Origin: Litoditis marina
Lineage: Eukaryota > Nematoda > Chromadorea > Rhabditida > Rhabditidae
DNA length: 64,000 nucleotides
Assembly (NCBI GenBank): GCA_964036275.1
Contig: OZ038439.1
Location: 9,938,904-10,002,903, forward strand
Reading direction: 5' to 3'
Positions within the stretch are counted from its first letter, which is position 1; every line of letters begins with the position of its first letter. Shown one piece after another: positions 22,077 through 33,172 of the stretch. The position numbers and the translations under genes are program-made. The notes under the pieces are model-generated. The model did not search any database and had not been told where the DNA came from. It saw only the letters and a list, made by a program, of their open reading frames with translations.

Positions 22077-25000
22077 ATGCAACTTGGAATTCTGTTCGTA
22101 CTGGTCGCTACCACCTTTGCCTGTCAACATAACGGCAGAGTGTACCACAACGGAGAGTGTTGGGTGAGTTGTTTTCTTTCTCTCTTATTCTATTTCTCTC
22201 TCTCTCTCTCTCTCTTCATCTCCGTCTCTCTATTTTTCTCTCTCTCTCTTTCTCTCGCTCTATCTCTTTATCTCTAAGTCTGTGTTCATCTCTCAACATA
22301 ACGGTAGAGTGTACACCAACGGAGAACGTTGGGTGAGTTGTTGTGTCGCTCGCGCTCTCTCTCTTTTCTCTGTTTCTCTTTCACTCTTTTTCTCCCTCCT
22401 TTTTTCTCTTTCTCTCTCTCTCACTCCTTTTCTCTTTCTCTATCTCTCTCTCTCTCTCTATCTCTATGTCTCTCTCCTTTATTCGCTTTCTCGTTCTCTA
22501 TATCTTCCACTCTATTTCTAATTCCAAACATCTTCCAGACGGAGAGCAACTACAAATTGACGTGCAGACAAAATTCGCAGAGATGGCAAGTGGTCGTAAC
22601 TGCTTGTGTTGCACCAGGAAACTTTGAAGTGAGTGCCAGAAAATAATCTTTTTACAAACCAAGTAAAACTCATTAATTATTAATACGTATTTCTTTCCTA
22701 GAATCATAACTGACTCTTACTTTAATGAAATACTAGATTCTGCTGAAAAATAACAAATGAAAATTTGAAAACCATCGTTTCAATTTAGCTTGGGTCAGAT
22801 GTACATTTAGCACATTCACATTCTGTACACCTTTTTCAGTGTTTGGTTGGTATTGTAACTCAGAACTTGATTTTCGAATCAAAATTTGAATCAAATTCCA
22901 GATTGCCGTGGGCTGTGAGGCTAACATCGGACAGTACACGTACAGATGTGTGAACTCGGGTCAAGGGGTCAATCTTCAATCGACCGTTCGTGAACAAGCT
23001 CACTGTAATGGACATGTACAAGGTGAGATTATCGAAGAGATAGGGAGAGGGGGGAGGGCAGAGGGAGAGAGAGAAACGTAGAGGGAAGAGTAGACTCAAA
23101 AGAGAGATGAAAGAGGAAACAGAGAAAGAGAGAGATGGAGAAAAAAGAGAGAGACCGAGAGCGCAAGAGATCGAGAGATTGATCCACCAAGACAAACCAA
23201 AAGAGAAAAAGTTATAGATAGAGAGAGAAAGCAGAGATAGAGAGAGAAAACGAAAAGCGAGGAGAGGAATAGAAAAATTGAAAGAGAAACGGAGAGAGAG
23301 AAGTGAAAGTTGATTGTTAAGGCTCCGTGTGGTACGAAAGCGCTTTCCAATTCCGTTGCGACGAGGGGGGAAAAAGAACTCTTCTGAACTGCCGGACCAA
23401 TAGCGGAGTGCTCATTCCCAAGAACGAGGAACGACTGGTAAGTTTGGGCCTGATTCTCTATAAGTCCCATTCCATATCCCCAATGTCCTATTGTCCTATT
23501 TCGAAGTCTTAATATTGAGACAACGAGACCTCTGGAGAATCTGACCCTTTATCTGCAGAACTCAAATTTGTATAACAATGGAAATCAAGATAAGATTCCG
23601 GAATCGACCAACACAAAACTCATAAAAGTTTCAAATGAACTTCGAAACTTCCACACGATAAACTAAATCTAAATGATCGATACCAGTCTGTAGTTTTTTG
23701 AATGGTTATAAAGTGAACTAATAAATACATATATTTCTACGCGGAAATGAGTTTATAACCCAATCGATTTGGTGACTTTCCGTAACTTATTCCAGGACGG
23801 CCAGTATTTCTACAAATGTGTCCAGCAAGAGGATGGGCGAATTGTTCTGGATGCTCGCCGCAACCCGGTCTGCGTAGATAGCTACGGAGTTACGCATGCA
23901 CCAGGTATCATATGTGTCGCTTAAAGGAACCGTTTCGCTCTAGAATTAACTTTTTAAGGAGTCAAAACCGTTTCCATTTAAAATTGACCTTTTCTATGGA
24001 GTTACTCACACACCAGGTACGAATCATACTAGCTTTAAAGAGGGACTGAATTGAATCCCCACTTTAGCTAATGGCTTTAGCCAGAAGGCTTTACTTGCAA
24101 TTTCATTTTAGCCCCCCCCCCCATCCCTCTAAAGGTAACATAGTTCTAATTTCGACTATGTAGTGAGTTTTTCAGTTTTTGTCACGACAGGATTTGCATT
24201 TTCGATAAACCGTCCATGATGTTTCAGCGTCAGTGGTAAACGCTTATTACTCTACTAGTGTAACTGCCACGCGGTACAATTTTAGTAAGAAATAATGAAA
24301 GGTTCTATAGTTTAACCAGTGCGGCTTACGCCTGTCTGCGCACTATAGATAGATAGTCATACGAACACATTAGATTTGTTAAATAATATATAAACAGTAC
24401 ATCCTGTATAACTCATGCTTCATTTAGGCGGCGCTAGACAATAGATAAACATACTAGACAATATTATAAAACAATATTAATTACATTCAATAATAATAAT
24501 AGAGTTACAATAGTCAAATGATATTACTAGAGTCTTGCGCGTCTGAATCATATGCATTATAAGTTGTCTGTACTGTCATTGTGATTTCCTGATATCTACT
24601 GAATTCTCCTTTCCTCAAGCAACCGTAGAGGTTACATCATGCAGAGCGGACTGCGCGGTCTGCCGCGCCAGGGGGCGGGGCTTGCCAGTCCAATATTTGC
24701 AAGGTGCACAGTTGATTGTAAACTGCGGGCAAGACTGTATAAGTCGCCTTCGCGACATTCCCGACTTTCAAAGATGAAATTCCCAAATTTCATGCGTTGA
24801 CCGGCTGGTTTTGACAGGTGATGGTGTAGGTCAAGTCCTTGAAGAGTTCAAGTCGCCTTCGCGACATTTCCGACATTCGAAAAGGATTACGGTATAGGGT
24901 AGTAGGAAATACTGGAGGAATCTGACATCGAGTTTCGTACTGATTTCTGAATGGCTAGCGCGCGAAGACTCTAGGTACAACTCTTACAATTACGAATACA

Positions 25001-28000
25001 TGATACACAATAGTCAAAAGTAATATAATGCACCAAACTACAACGGTGTGCGACTAATAATATGATAAATATAGTTAAGCATGTTAGGTATAACTGATAA
25101 CATAAAAATAAACTAATCAGTATCTCCAACATTGAGTGTCCGGAGTAGTGATAGAGTTGCCCACTGATCTTTGACCGTTGTTGCGTTGTTCTGCTCCATT
25201 GTCCCTGTACTTCCTCGCGTGTTGCTGATCAGTAACTTACCTTTTCAATTTACCTGCTGTAAATGAAATGAAACGAAATTAGAGAGACTGAGAGGGAAAA
25301 TAGATATATGGGAGAAAGAGAAAAAGAGAGAAAAGATGGCAATTGTGAAAAGTGAAAGAGAGAGAGAGAGAGACTTTAGCAGAGTGAAGTCGAGTTATTG
25401 TCCGAACCCGACCAATCAAAAGATTCTGAGTCGAATAGTAGATGATGGATAATGTTCCGTAGGTTACGCTTGGTAGAACAAACTTGGACAGTTCGTTCTG
25501 CTCGCTGACACTGAGACCATCTGTAGTTTGAACTCGACGGGTTTTTCTTCGACAATTGGTGACGATGAGTTTGAATTGGGATCGATACTCCGACTGTCTG
25601 CTCTCTGATTCGATGTTTCTTGTAACTGAACTTGCTGACAGACTATGGTTGACTTGGTGCCAGACGCGTGAGAGACATGGCTCTCGAGAAACACGGTTCG
25701 AATGAAAGTTAGGCTTCGAACAGTAACAGATTATTTGGATCATTATTCCCATCGCATGCTGAAATCATTATTAATTTCGCTAGGTTTTGACAACCGAGTG
25801 ACACTGGAAGTTGCAAGAACACAGCATAAATAATTTCCTGCCAGCTAGTTCTGTTCTGATATCGAAGTGTGGCAATGAATTGTGCCAGGATCAAACTCTC
25901 CAAAAACTTGAAATAGAATCTCTTCTGAAATGGAGAAAGGAAGCTTTCGTTGGAATGTGCTACCTGAACTATTGGTTTGTATCCCGAAGTACATATCATA
26001 TTGTAGACAACAGTTTGGGCCAAAGTTTAGTTGGTAGTTGGTAGCAATCAGAGTCACATTGCAAATATGGTTTGTGTGCGCTTCTGAATACTGAGTTCGT
26101 GCGTTCAAACTACTGAGTTCCGAAGAATAACGAATGATGGGTGATTCAAACAGAACCTGCCTACTGAAAGTTCAGGTTGATTCTGTTCATTACCCTGATC
26201 TACTAGCTGCATGGATTTCGTATTTTCAGTTCTCTGACTTTTCGAACTAAAAATTATATCAGTAATTTTGAGCTCACAACTGAAACTATATCACTTCCAC
26301 AAAAAGTGATTTCGAACAGAGATTGTACGCTGATATCATGACTACTTTTGCGATACGTAGAAAGACAGCAAACTACAAATTGATCGGCTGCCCTGATCAA
26401 ACTGTCGACAGCTCCGAACAAAAGTTACAAAAACTTCGATTATCTCTCGGGAATACGGATAGTATGAACTTCCAATATAATCTCTGATCTAGCTACTTAA
26501 CCAGAGACAACGCGGAAAATATTTTAGTCAGGTGCTCAAATTTTCATGACTAAACTGAAACTGATTCCATGCCTTCTGATTTTGTCAAAAATTATCTTCC
26601 AAATTTTGTTTCATTCACACACCATTCACCAAAAAAATATATTTGTGAGGTTACTGAGAGCAGCTTAGAATGTTAAAAGTTATCCGTGCCAGCTACAGTA
26701 AATTGATTTGTAAACGGTACAGTTCTGGAGAAGCTTTCAAAGAAGGCTGAATCTTTTTCCGTCTGAATCTGAATTTTCGACGCTTTTCGTAGTTCAATGT
26801 AGGCGGTCGTTCCTGTTGGCTCTGAGATCTTATTTGATCATTTTCAATAACCACCATCTTCTGCTGTTGAAAATGAAGTCAATCTCTTGGTCTCTTGGAA
26901 ACCAGCTGCTTCAGTTCAAAGTCAACAGTTTCCTCGATAGATATGAATGAGACAGCGCTACAAAAGTCTGCTGCTGAACACTGATTTCAATTTATAGAAA
27001 AGATGTCAAAAGTGTGAAAATGACTTGCGATCCACTGTGAAACTCTGAAATATTTACAGCTGGTAACTGCCGGTTATGCGCGTTATGTGCAATGGGTATC
27101 GCAGACATTTCTGTTCTTTCAAAGATCTTTCTGAAATCAAAGGAATGCAACATCTTAGCAGGTTCATGAATTTGCAGTGAATGGAATGTTGTTCAGACAG
27201 AGACAAAGTTATGAGTAAGATATGCTCATCAAGATTGAAATCATTCTAAATAGCACAATAATGTGTATTTACGCGACAGTTCTTAGTTCGAATCAAAAGC
27301 ACAGCAAACTGAGCGGTGTCACTGGAGTACAGCTTGTATGATGATCAGAGTTGTAGTTTGATCACTCGATCATTTTGATCTTGCACTTTATGTATCCTTC
27401 TGATTCTGTCAACAAAGAACTATCATCTTCCTGAAATCTATCACGAAACTATTTTGAAGATGCTTATCAAACTATCTTCAGTAGTTTGCATCTTATGTGA
27501 ATCGTAGACTTCTGAAAGTTACTTATCACGACTGGCAAAATGATTGACTGATATCGTTCTCACAAGCTTTTTCCTTATAGTTTCTGCGACAATTCATTTA
27601 GAACAGTTGATGATGATATCAAAGAAGTGAGAACATTCCGTTTTGGTACTGAAATTTTATAATACCATTCTCAGAAGCTCAATTAATTGGATCTACACAA
27701 AATCAACTTGTCGAAAGGATATTTCTCAAATTGGGAGAGCTGAATCAGTAGTACCATAATCAGAACTAATCGATAACAGTTAAGCAACGTGCGTGCGTTG
27801 CCATGCAAGCTTGGAGCGGCCAGACGGCGCCGTCAGATCAATCAATAATGCACTTTCGAAAGTCTGCGCAACATCGGCGCGCCATCGGGCACGTATTGAT
27901 TCGAAATGATCTGATTTCGCGTCTTTCTATGCATACAGACTGTTGTTGTTGCATGTACTATACCCACAAAGAGGTGAACGAGAATCAAGAATTAGTTGAT

Positions 28001-31000
28001 AAAAAATGTGAATGAGTAGTGTCAAGTATACATGATGTGACAAAAATTTTAGGTGAATATGAAATGTACGTCTGCTTAGTAAATGAAATACAGAATACAA
28101 ATATGATAATAGCTCCTCGTGATGTAGTTGTGAGGCGGAAAAAATAGTGCAGAATCTGGATCACTTATTTATCTGAATCTTCTGAGTTCGAATGACATCT
28201 CATTCTCTAGTTTGCGGTTTTCACCGACTTTTTACATATTTCATACAGTGAATAGCTGGCTTAAGCGTTCCGGAAACCAACGAGACTTGGTATCAACAGA
28301 TAGAAAGTTATCTACTGATGTTTCCCGGCTCAGACATGTTTATTTATTCGTGTGGCTGCCTGATTACCACACTCTGTTACGCATAATTTTCTAGTGTGCA
28401 CGCATGTCCATTTCGAAAATTCCCGTTTATGCGTTGCAACCGCATCGTTCGATCGATGGCTGGACTCCCGTTGCTGGGCCGACCCTAAGACTATCCTAAT
28501 CGAACGATTGATCAGATCGCAAAGTACAAAATCATAATTTTTCTTACCACAGAAAAAGCTGAATTCTGACTTCATCTTAGAATAGAAAAAGGTTAAATTG
28601 CTACGCGTAGCGCGTTTTTACCCAGGTGTCCTACCCTGGCGTTTTGGTATTCGTCAATGAGATCAGTAGAAGCGACTTGAAATCTCCAAACTGAAATCAG
28701 GGTTTTTACTTAGCCAACAACTAGTTTCTATGCTCTTAACTAGCACGTCCACTAGCTCACTGAATTACTGAATGTGGTTTACTGAAGTCTGTTTCACGAG
28801 TCTAACTTAAACTGAATCGAAACAATAAAAGAATAAAATAGTGGCGGTCGGTTAATTTCCCGGCCGATGCACCATGTTTCAGCGTCAGTGGTAAACGCTT
28901 ATTACTCTACTAGTGTAACTGCCACGCGGTACAATTTTAGTAAGAAATAATGAAAGGTTCTATAGTTTAACCAGTGCGGCTTACGCCTGTCTGCGCACTA
29001 TAGATAGATAGTCATACGAACACATTAGATTTGTTAAATAATATATAAACAGTACATCCTGTATAACTCATGCTTCATTTAGGCGGCGCTAGACAATAGA
29101 TAAACATACTAGACAATATTATAAAACAATATTAATTACATTCAATAATAATAATAGAGTTACAATAGTCAAATGATATTACTAGAGTCTTGCGCGTCTG
29201 AATCATATGCATTATAAGTTGTCTGTACTGTCATTGTGATTTCCTGATATCTACTGAATTCTCCTTTCCTCAAGCAACCGTAGAGGTTACATCATGCAGA
29301 GCGGACTGCGCGGTCTGCCGCGCCAGGGGGCGGGGCTTGCCAGTCCAATATTTGCAAGGTGCACAGTTGATTGTAAACTGCGGGCAAGACTGTATAAGTC
29401 GCCTTCGCGACACATGAATCCCCAAAACGCAAAAGGAGCAGATAAAAGGGGAAACAGCGAGAAATAGGGCAAGAAAGGAAAGGAGAGAGATCGAGAGAGT
29501 TACAGATATAGAGATACAAGTGAACGTTGTTATTGCAGGCTCCCAGTGGTACGAGAGCGCATTCCAATTCCAATGCACTGAGGAAGGCAGGAGAACTCTT
29601 CTCAACTGCAAGACCAACAGCGGCGTGCTCGTTCCCAAAAACGAGGAGATACTAGTGAGTCCTAGCTGAAGAAGACTCTTGTCTAAGAAAATAGTTCAAT
29701 GTTTTTCTGAAAACTATCAAAAACCACAGAGAAAAATCTTTTTCCAATCATTGTGACGCACCCATGCGAACCATCTAACATTGTTGAAGAAACTTTGAAG
29801 AGAAAAACTTCTTGAGTTATCAGTTTTTTGCGCGACGTTTTTCACAGGATAATGCTCATTTTTCGTCTTATTTGGAATACTCAAATACGGTGTCGAACCT
29901 TACAGAGTGGTCGCTATTTCTACAAATGTACTGAAGAACAGGACGGAACTGTGCGTCTGGACCCCCGTCTGAACCCAGTTTGCATCGATTGCTACGGAGT
30001 TACACATCAACCAGGTTGGGATGATAAGTTCACGTGACACGTGTTATTCACACGTGAAACGGCTCAGTTAATATTTCCAAGTAAAATTTGTCCGTGGTTT
30101 CCGTATCTAACGTAAACATGTGCAGACATAGTTAAATCAGACCACAATTTGACCGGTTCATGTTTTGGTTGAATTTCTTTGGTTCACGTCCATAAAAAAC
30201 ATTTGGGGTGAAGGCGAAACTTGCCACAATTAATCGTCTTTCTCATAACCTCTCTTTTTTTTCACACTGACTGTATCGAATAAGGAACTAAATTTTTATT
30301 TGCATTTCTTGAAAACATACATTTTGTTCAGGTGCCCAGTGGTACGAGCAACAAGCCTTCCAATTCCGCTGCGACGAAGGCGGGAAGAAAACGTTCCTCA
30401 ACTGCAAGACGAACAACGGTTTGGTCGTTGCCAAGAACACGGAGGCTCTAGTGAGTTTATCTGTCAAACTCGAGTTCGTATAATAATAATGTAATAAAAT
30501 GAACAGATCATTCGCTTATGATTGTTCAGGTATGAATCGACTCATATCTGTATACCAAAAGTAGCATCAAACTAAAGTTATATCACTTTTTTGGTAAGCA
30601 TCCAACATCAAGTTGGTAGCCAGTTAAAAAATAATTGCGCCAATCTTCGGCGTATCGCGAGCTACAAGAGCGAGATAGCGTGCAGGTCAATGAGGCCGCA
30701 GACACTGAGCCAATTCGCCACCCCCTAGCCTAACGGATCAACTGGCTGAAAATTAAGAGAGAAAAGTCAAACTCAGCGAAGATTCAAACTCCCAGTACTA
30801 TATTTACCAAACTGATATAGGATGGTGGTTATTACTACAAATGTGTGGAACAACTGGACGGAACCGTGCGTTTGGACAATCGCCCAAACCCAGTCTGTGA
30901 CTGCAATGGAATTATACGTGTACAAGGTTGGAAAGATTACTAGAACCCACGTAAACGTGTAATGGCACGTACCATTGCTCATTCAACTTCTCACGTTTCA

Positions 31001-31952
31001 CCTAGCAGCAGAATTTTTTTTCCCATGTTCAAGTGTCCGAGAAGTGTGAATTAACCACAAATAATCTACTGTTCATTTGAGTCATACGTGATTTTGTTAC
31101 ACAACCTCTTCACGTTTCATACCTTTTTTAGTTTTGAGGCGCTGAACATCACATAGAAGACGATATATAACAACCACGTAATGAAAACCTTTTTTTATTT
31201 TTTACATGATCATCATTTACAAACGTGAATTCAGGAGAAGAGTGGGTTGAAACAAATGTGGTCAAGAAGTGTCAGAATGGAGTCACTCCCATCGTGGCTT
31301 GCGTGGTACGTTTCGTAGTTTGCTGGTTAGAAAACAAGTCCAACTCAGACTATTATACTACGCAAAGTTTATAAATTTTGAATTTTCTCAAATTATAGCT
31401 TATAGGTTTCAGGCTAGCAAAAGTGAGCAAAAACAAAATTATTATTCGGATCTACTCAACAGTTTATAGTTCTCAAGCTGAAAGTACAACTTCCTTTTTC
31501 GTTTTTATTTGTTTGTAACCTCATTTTCAGTTTGCTGATGTTTCTCTGAGAGTTCCGCTCAACTCTATGATGATCTGCAACAACATCAAGTACTCGTAAG
31601 TCAACTTCTACGAAATTTTCAGAATATTGGTTGTACTTTAATCTGGATGCACGCCAAAATTTGCGAATTCCGAACGCAAAATATCGTGATCGAACTACAA
31701 ACACCTCGGAATAGAGGGATATATGACGTTTAGGCTTGTACTGGAAAAAGGAAAACCCTACACCGGCAGCTTTTTCGATGAGACGACACATTTAGTTCTA
31801 ATAGAATTGTCACGTTTGTGAAAGGCCTTTCACGTGATCTACTGTTTGACAACTACTATTCGAATTGAGAATGGAGGTAGGAACAATGTACAATTTACAG
31901 GTGCTCGGAAAAAAATGGACAGGTTCACTTCGAAAAGAAGAACATCAACTGA
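22077..31952 (+). CDS. Secreted cysteine-rich protein, cluster gene 1 (three-module form)
   Basis: Twelve exons: 22077-22163, 22539-22628, 22902-23022, 23322-23437, 23796-23904, 29539-29654, 29906-30014, 30332-30450, 30821-30926, 31235-31305, 31531-31595 and 31901-31952 (TGA); 1161 nt, 386 aa, all phases consistent. A signal peptide (MQLGILFVLVATTFA) is followed by CQHNGRVYHNGECW, then a Cys/Trp segment. Exons 4-5, 6-7 and 8-9 are three tandem copies of a two-exon module: G.(V/Q)WYE..AFQF.C.E.G....LNC.TN.G followed by (D/S)G.Y(F/Y)YKC....DG......PVC. The C-terminal exons resemble those of genes 2 and 3. It is presumably exported; I do not recognise the domain family. Intron 5 is 5.6 kb because it holds an LTR retroelement. 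AATAAA at 32032. Confidence 0.82.
22190..22480. repeat. CT-rich microsatellite in intron 1 of cluster gene 1
   Basis: (CT)n and CTTT-rich sequence interrupted by a partial exon copy at 22295-22334. Long Ser/Leu open frames here are artefacts. Confidence 0.9.
22295..22334 (+). pseudogene. Duplicated 3' end of exon 1 of cluster gene 1
   Basis: CAACATAACGGTAGAGTGTA and the following bases repeat the last ~39 bases of exon 1 (QHNGRVY.NGE.W) including the GTGAGTTG donor, inside intron 1. There is no AG acceptor before it, so it is not an exon. Confidence 0.8.
23030..23310. repeat. GA-rich microsatellite in intron 3 of cluster gene 1
   Basis: Imperfect GAGA/AGAGAAA tract filling most of the intron. 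Confidence 0.9.
23994..24017 (+). pseudogene. Duplicated 3' end of exon 5 of cluster gene 1
   Basis: CTATGGAGTTACTCACACAC and CAG then GTACGA repeats the last bases of exon 5 (CTACGGAGTTACGCATGCAC, CAG, GTATCA) about 100 bp downstream in intron 5. A second relic of local exon duplication in this gene. Confidence 0.65.
24215..24219. repeat. Target site duplication of the LTR element (left copy)
   Basis: CATGA here equals CATGA at 29413-29417 flanking the right LTR. Confidence 0.85.
24220..24757 (-). repeat. LTR (functional 3' LTR)
   Basis: 538 bp, same length as 28875-29412 and apparently identical to it by eye. On the + strand it begins TGTTTCAGCG and ends CTTCGCGACA. Confidence 0.9.
24758..24775 (-). 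promoter_or_regulatory. Polypurine tract next to the 3' LTR
   Basis: On the minus strand TTTGAAAGTCGGGAA runs up to the LTR start TGTCGCG. It is purine-rich but imperfect. A similar PPT-plus-LTR-edge piece recurs at about 24850-24885. Confidence 0.5.
24758..28856. other. Interior of the LTR element
   Basis: 4.1 kb without a recognisable gag or pol product. The longest minus-strand frame (25279-25752) ends in low-complexity Ser/Leu and shows no zinc knuckle, DTG, YxDD or integrase signature; other frames are frequently stopped. Contains several GATCAAACTAC-type motifs. Confidence 0.6.
28857..28874 (-). promoter_or_regulatory. Primer binding site, tRNA-Gly type
   Basis: The minus strand reads TGGTGCATCGGCCGGGAA immediately after the LTR. 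Its complement, TTCCCGGCCGATGCACCA, is the expected 3' end of a GCATCGG...-type tRNA-Gly with CCA added (from general knowledge of eukaryotic tRNA-Gly). 18 of 18 positions fit. Confidence 0.8.
28875..29412 (-). repeat. LTR (functional 5' LTR)
   Basis: 538 bp copy directly next to the tRNA-Gly-type primer binding site. Ends are followed by the CATGA duplication. Confidence 0.9.
29413..29417. repeat. Target site duplication of the LTR element (right copy)
   Basis: CATGA matching 24215-24219. Confidence 0.85.
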
Positions 31953-32017
31953 ATGTGCAAATATGACACTTTTATGTATGCAATTTTCGTTGTTTATTAA
32001 GGTTATGTAATTTGTGA

Positions 32018-33172
32018 AATTTAATAAGTTTAATAAAGTTTTGGATTATTTGTACTGAAATCGTTGAAAAGACCCCGAAAAGAAAGGATATAGGTGGTAC
32101 CTTGATGAAAATCACATTTCCACATCAGTATCTTTGGAAATAAGAGAATAAAACAGGAAAAAATGAGCGAAAATAACTTTAAATGACTTCTCAATTATAC
32201 TCAAGACTGAATTGAGCAAAAGTTGAGCAAATTTACCGAAAAAAAGTATTCAAATATGGTAAATGTGGAAATTCGTAATTTGTCACCCCTGTTCAAGGTT
32301 CAGTCGAAGTTCGCGAAACATGTGGCTCATGTTGATCAAACTACAACTCCAGTACGGAAACTCCTACCTAGACATACCTTTTTGGCCCCATTCTAGCTGA
32401 AAACTGACGTCGGTTTTTCTGTTTTCTAAGCCTCCTCTGTTCGTAGTTTTATGCCTTCTTTTTGGTTGGCCGCAAAATTTGTTGTGCTTTCTCTGAACAA
32501 TTTCAACCAAAAACAATACTAGACTCATCTATTAGCTATACTTCGTTCTTGTTTTCTCCAGCCTTTTCCCTACAGCAGCTGTTGTTGATTAATTGATGGG
32601 GGCCATGTAAAAAGCTAGCAAACACACAACATTTGGCGTCGAGACCCAGTTGCTCGTCGCAACTCCTTCTTTCTGTCTCTTTCTCTTTTATTCTTCATCT
32701 CTCTCTATTCTTTTCATTTTTATCTTCACTGAAGAACTAGTTTAGAAAATGTAATATGTACAGGTATCTAGCATACGACTTCGAAGGTTCTTCAAGCAGA
32801 AAAGATTGTTCGACGACAAAACTGTTTCGCTGTTTTCCAAATTTCAATGTACGTCACTAAGTACGTAACTGTTCGTGGAACACAAAACATTTGACGTCGC
32901 ATCCCAGTTGCAGGCTCCGTAACCTTCTCTCCCTCAATATTTATTTCTTATGTTCTCTAGTATTTTGGTCAGACGGAAGTTTTCAGCGGTTACGCGATTC
33001 TGTTGGGTTTGTTATGAGAAAGAGCTATTGCAACCTATACTTTACTATTAACACAAGTCTGTTTTCTATACTCCTGTGTGGGGCTCATTTGTTGTAGCCA
33101 TATTACTGTCCTATCATTGATTTCGAGCATGGAACTTTGTTTTATTATTCCTTTACTAATTTTCAGTGCATC
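32018..33172. other. Spacer between cluster genes 1 and 2
   Basis: Holds the AATAAA of gene 1 at 32032 and a diverged direct duplication: the ~80 bp from about 32618 (AACACACAACATTTGGCGTCG) resembles that from about 32880 (AACACAAAACATTTGACGTCG), both followed by CCCAGTTGC and CCTTCT. These copies lie 200-550 bp upstream of the gene 2 start and may be promoter-proximal. Confidence 0.45.

Larger units (their letters stand above)
24220..29412 (-). mobile_element. Non-autonomous LTR retroelement in intron 5 of cluster gene 1
   Basis: Two direct 538 bp LTRs (24220-24757 and 28875-29412), each with TG...CA ends, flank a 4.1 kb interior. The whole is bounded by CATGA at 24215-24219 and 29413-29417, an intact 5 bp target duplication. 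The strand is set by the primer binding site on the minus strand directly inside the right LTR, so the right LTR is the functional 5' LTR. No reading frame longer than about 157 codons occurs inside, and no capsid, protease, RT or integrase motif was seen in the translated frames; it would depend on proteins from another element (LARD-like). It is antisense to the host gene. Confidence 0.88.

Noticed and set aside
25279..25752. 157-codon minus-strand frame in the LTR element as a possible gag
   Set aside because: No zinc knuckle, protease or capsid-like pattern, and its end is Ser/Leu low complexity.
30630..30740. GC-richer block with CGAG repeats in intron 8 of cluster gene 1
   Set aside because: No open frame, no inverted termini and no second copy noticed in this window.
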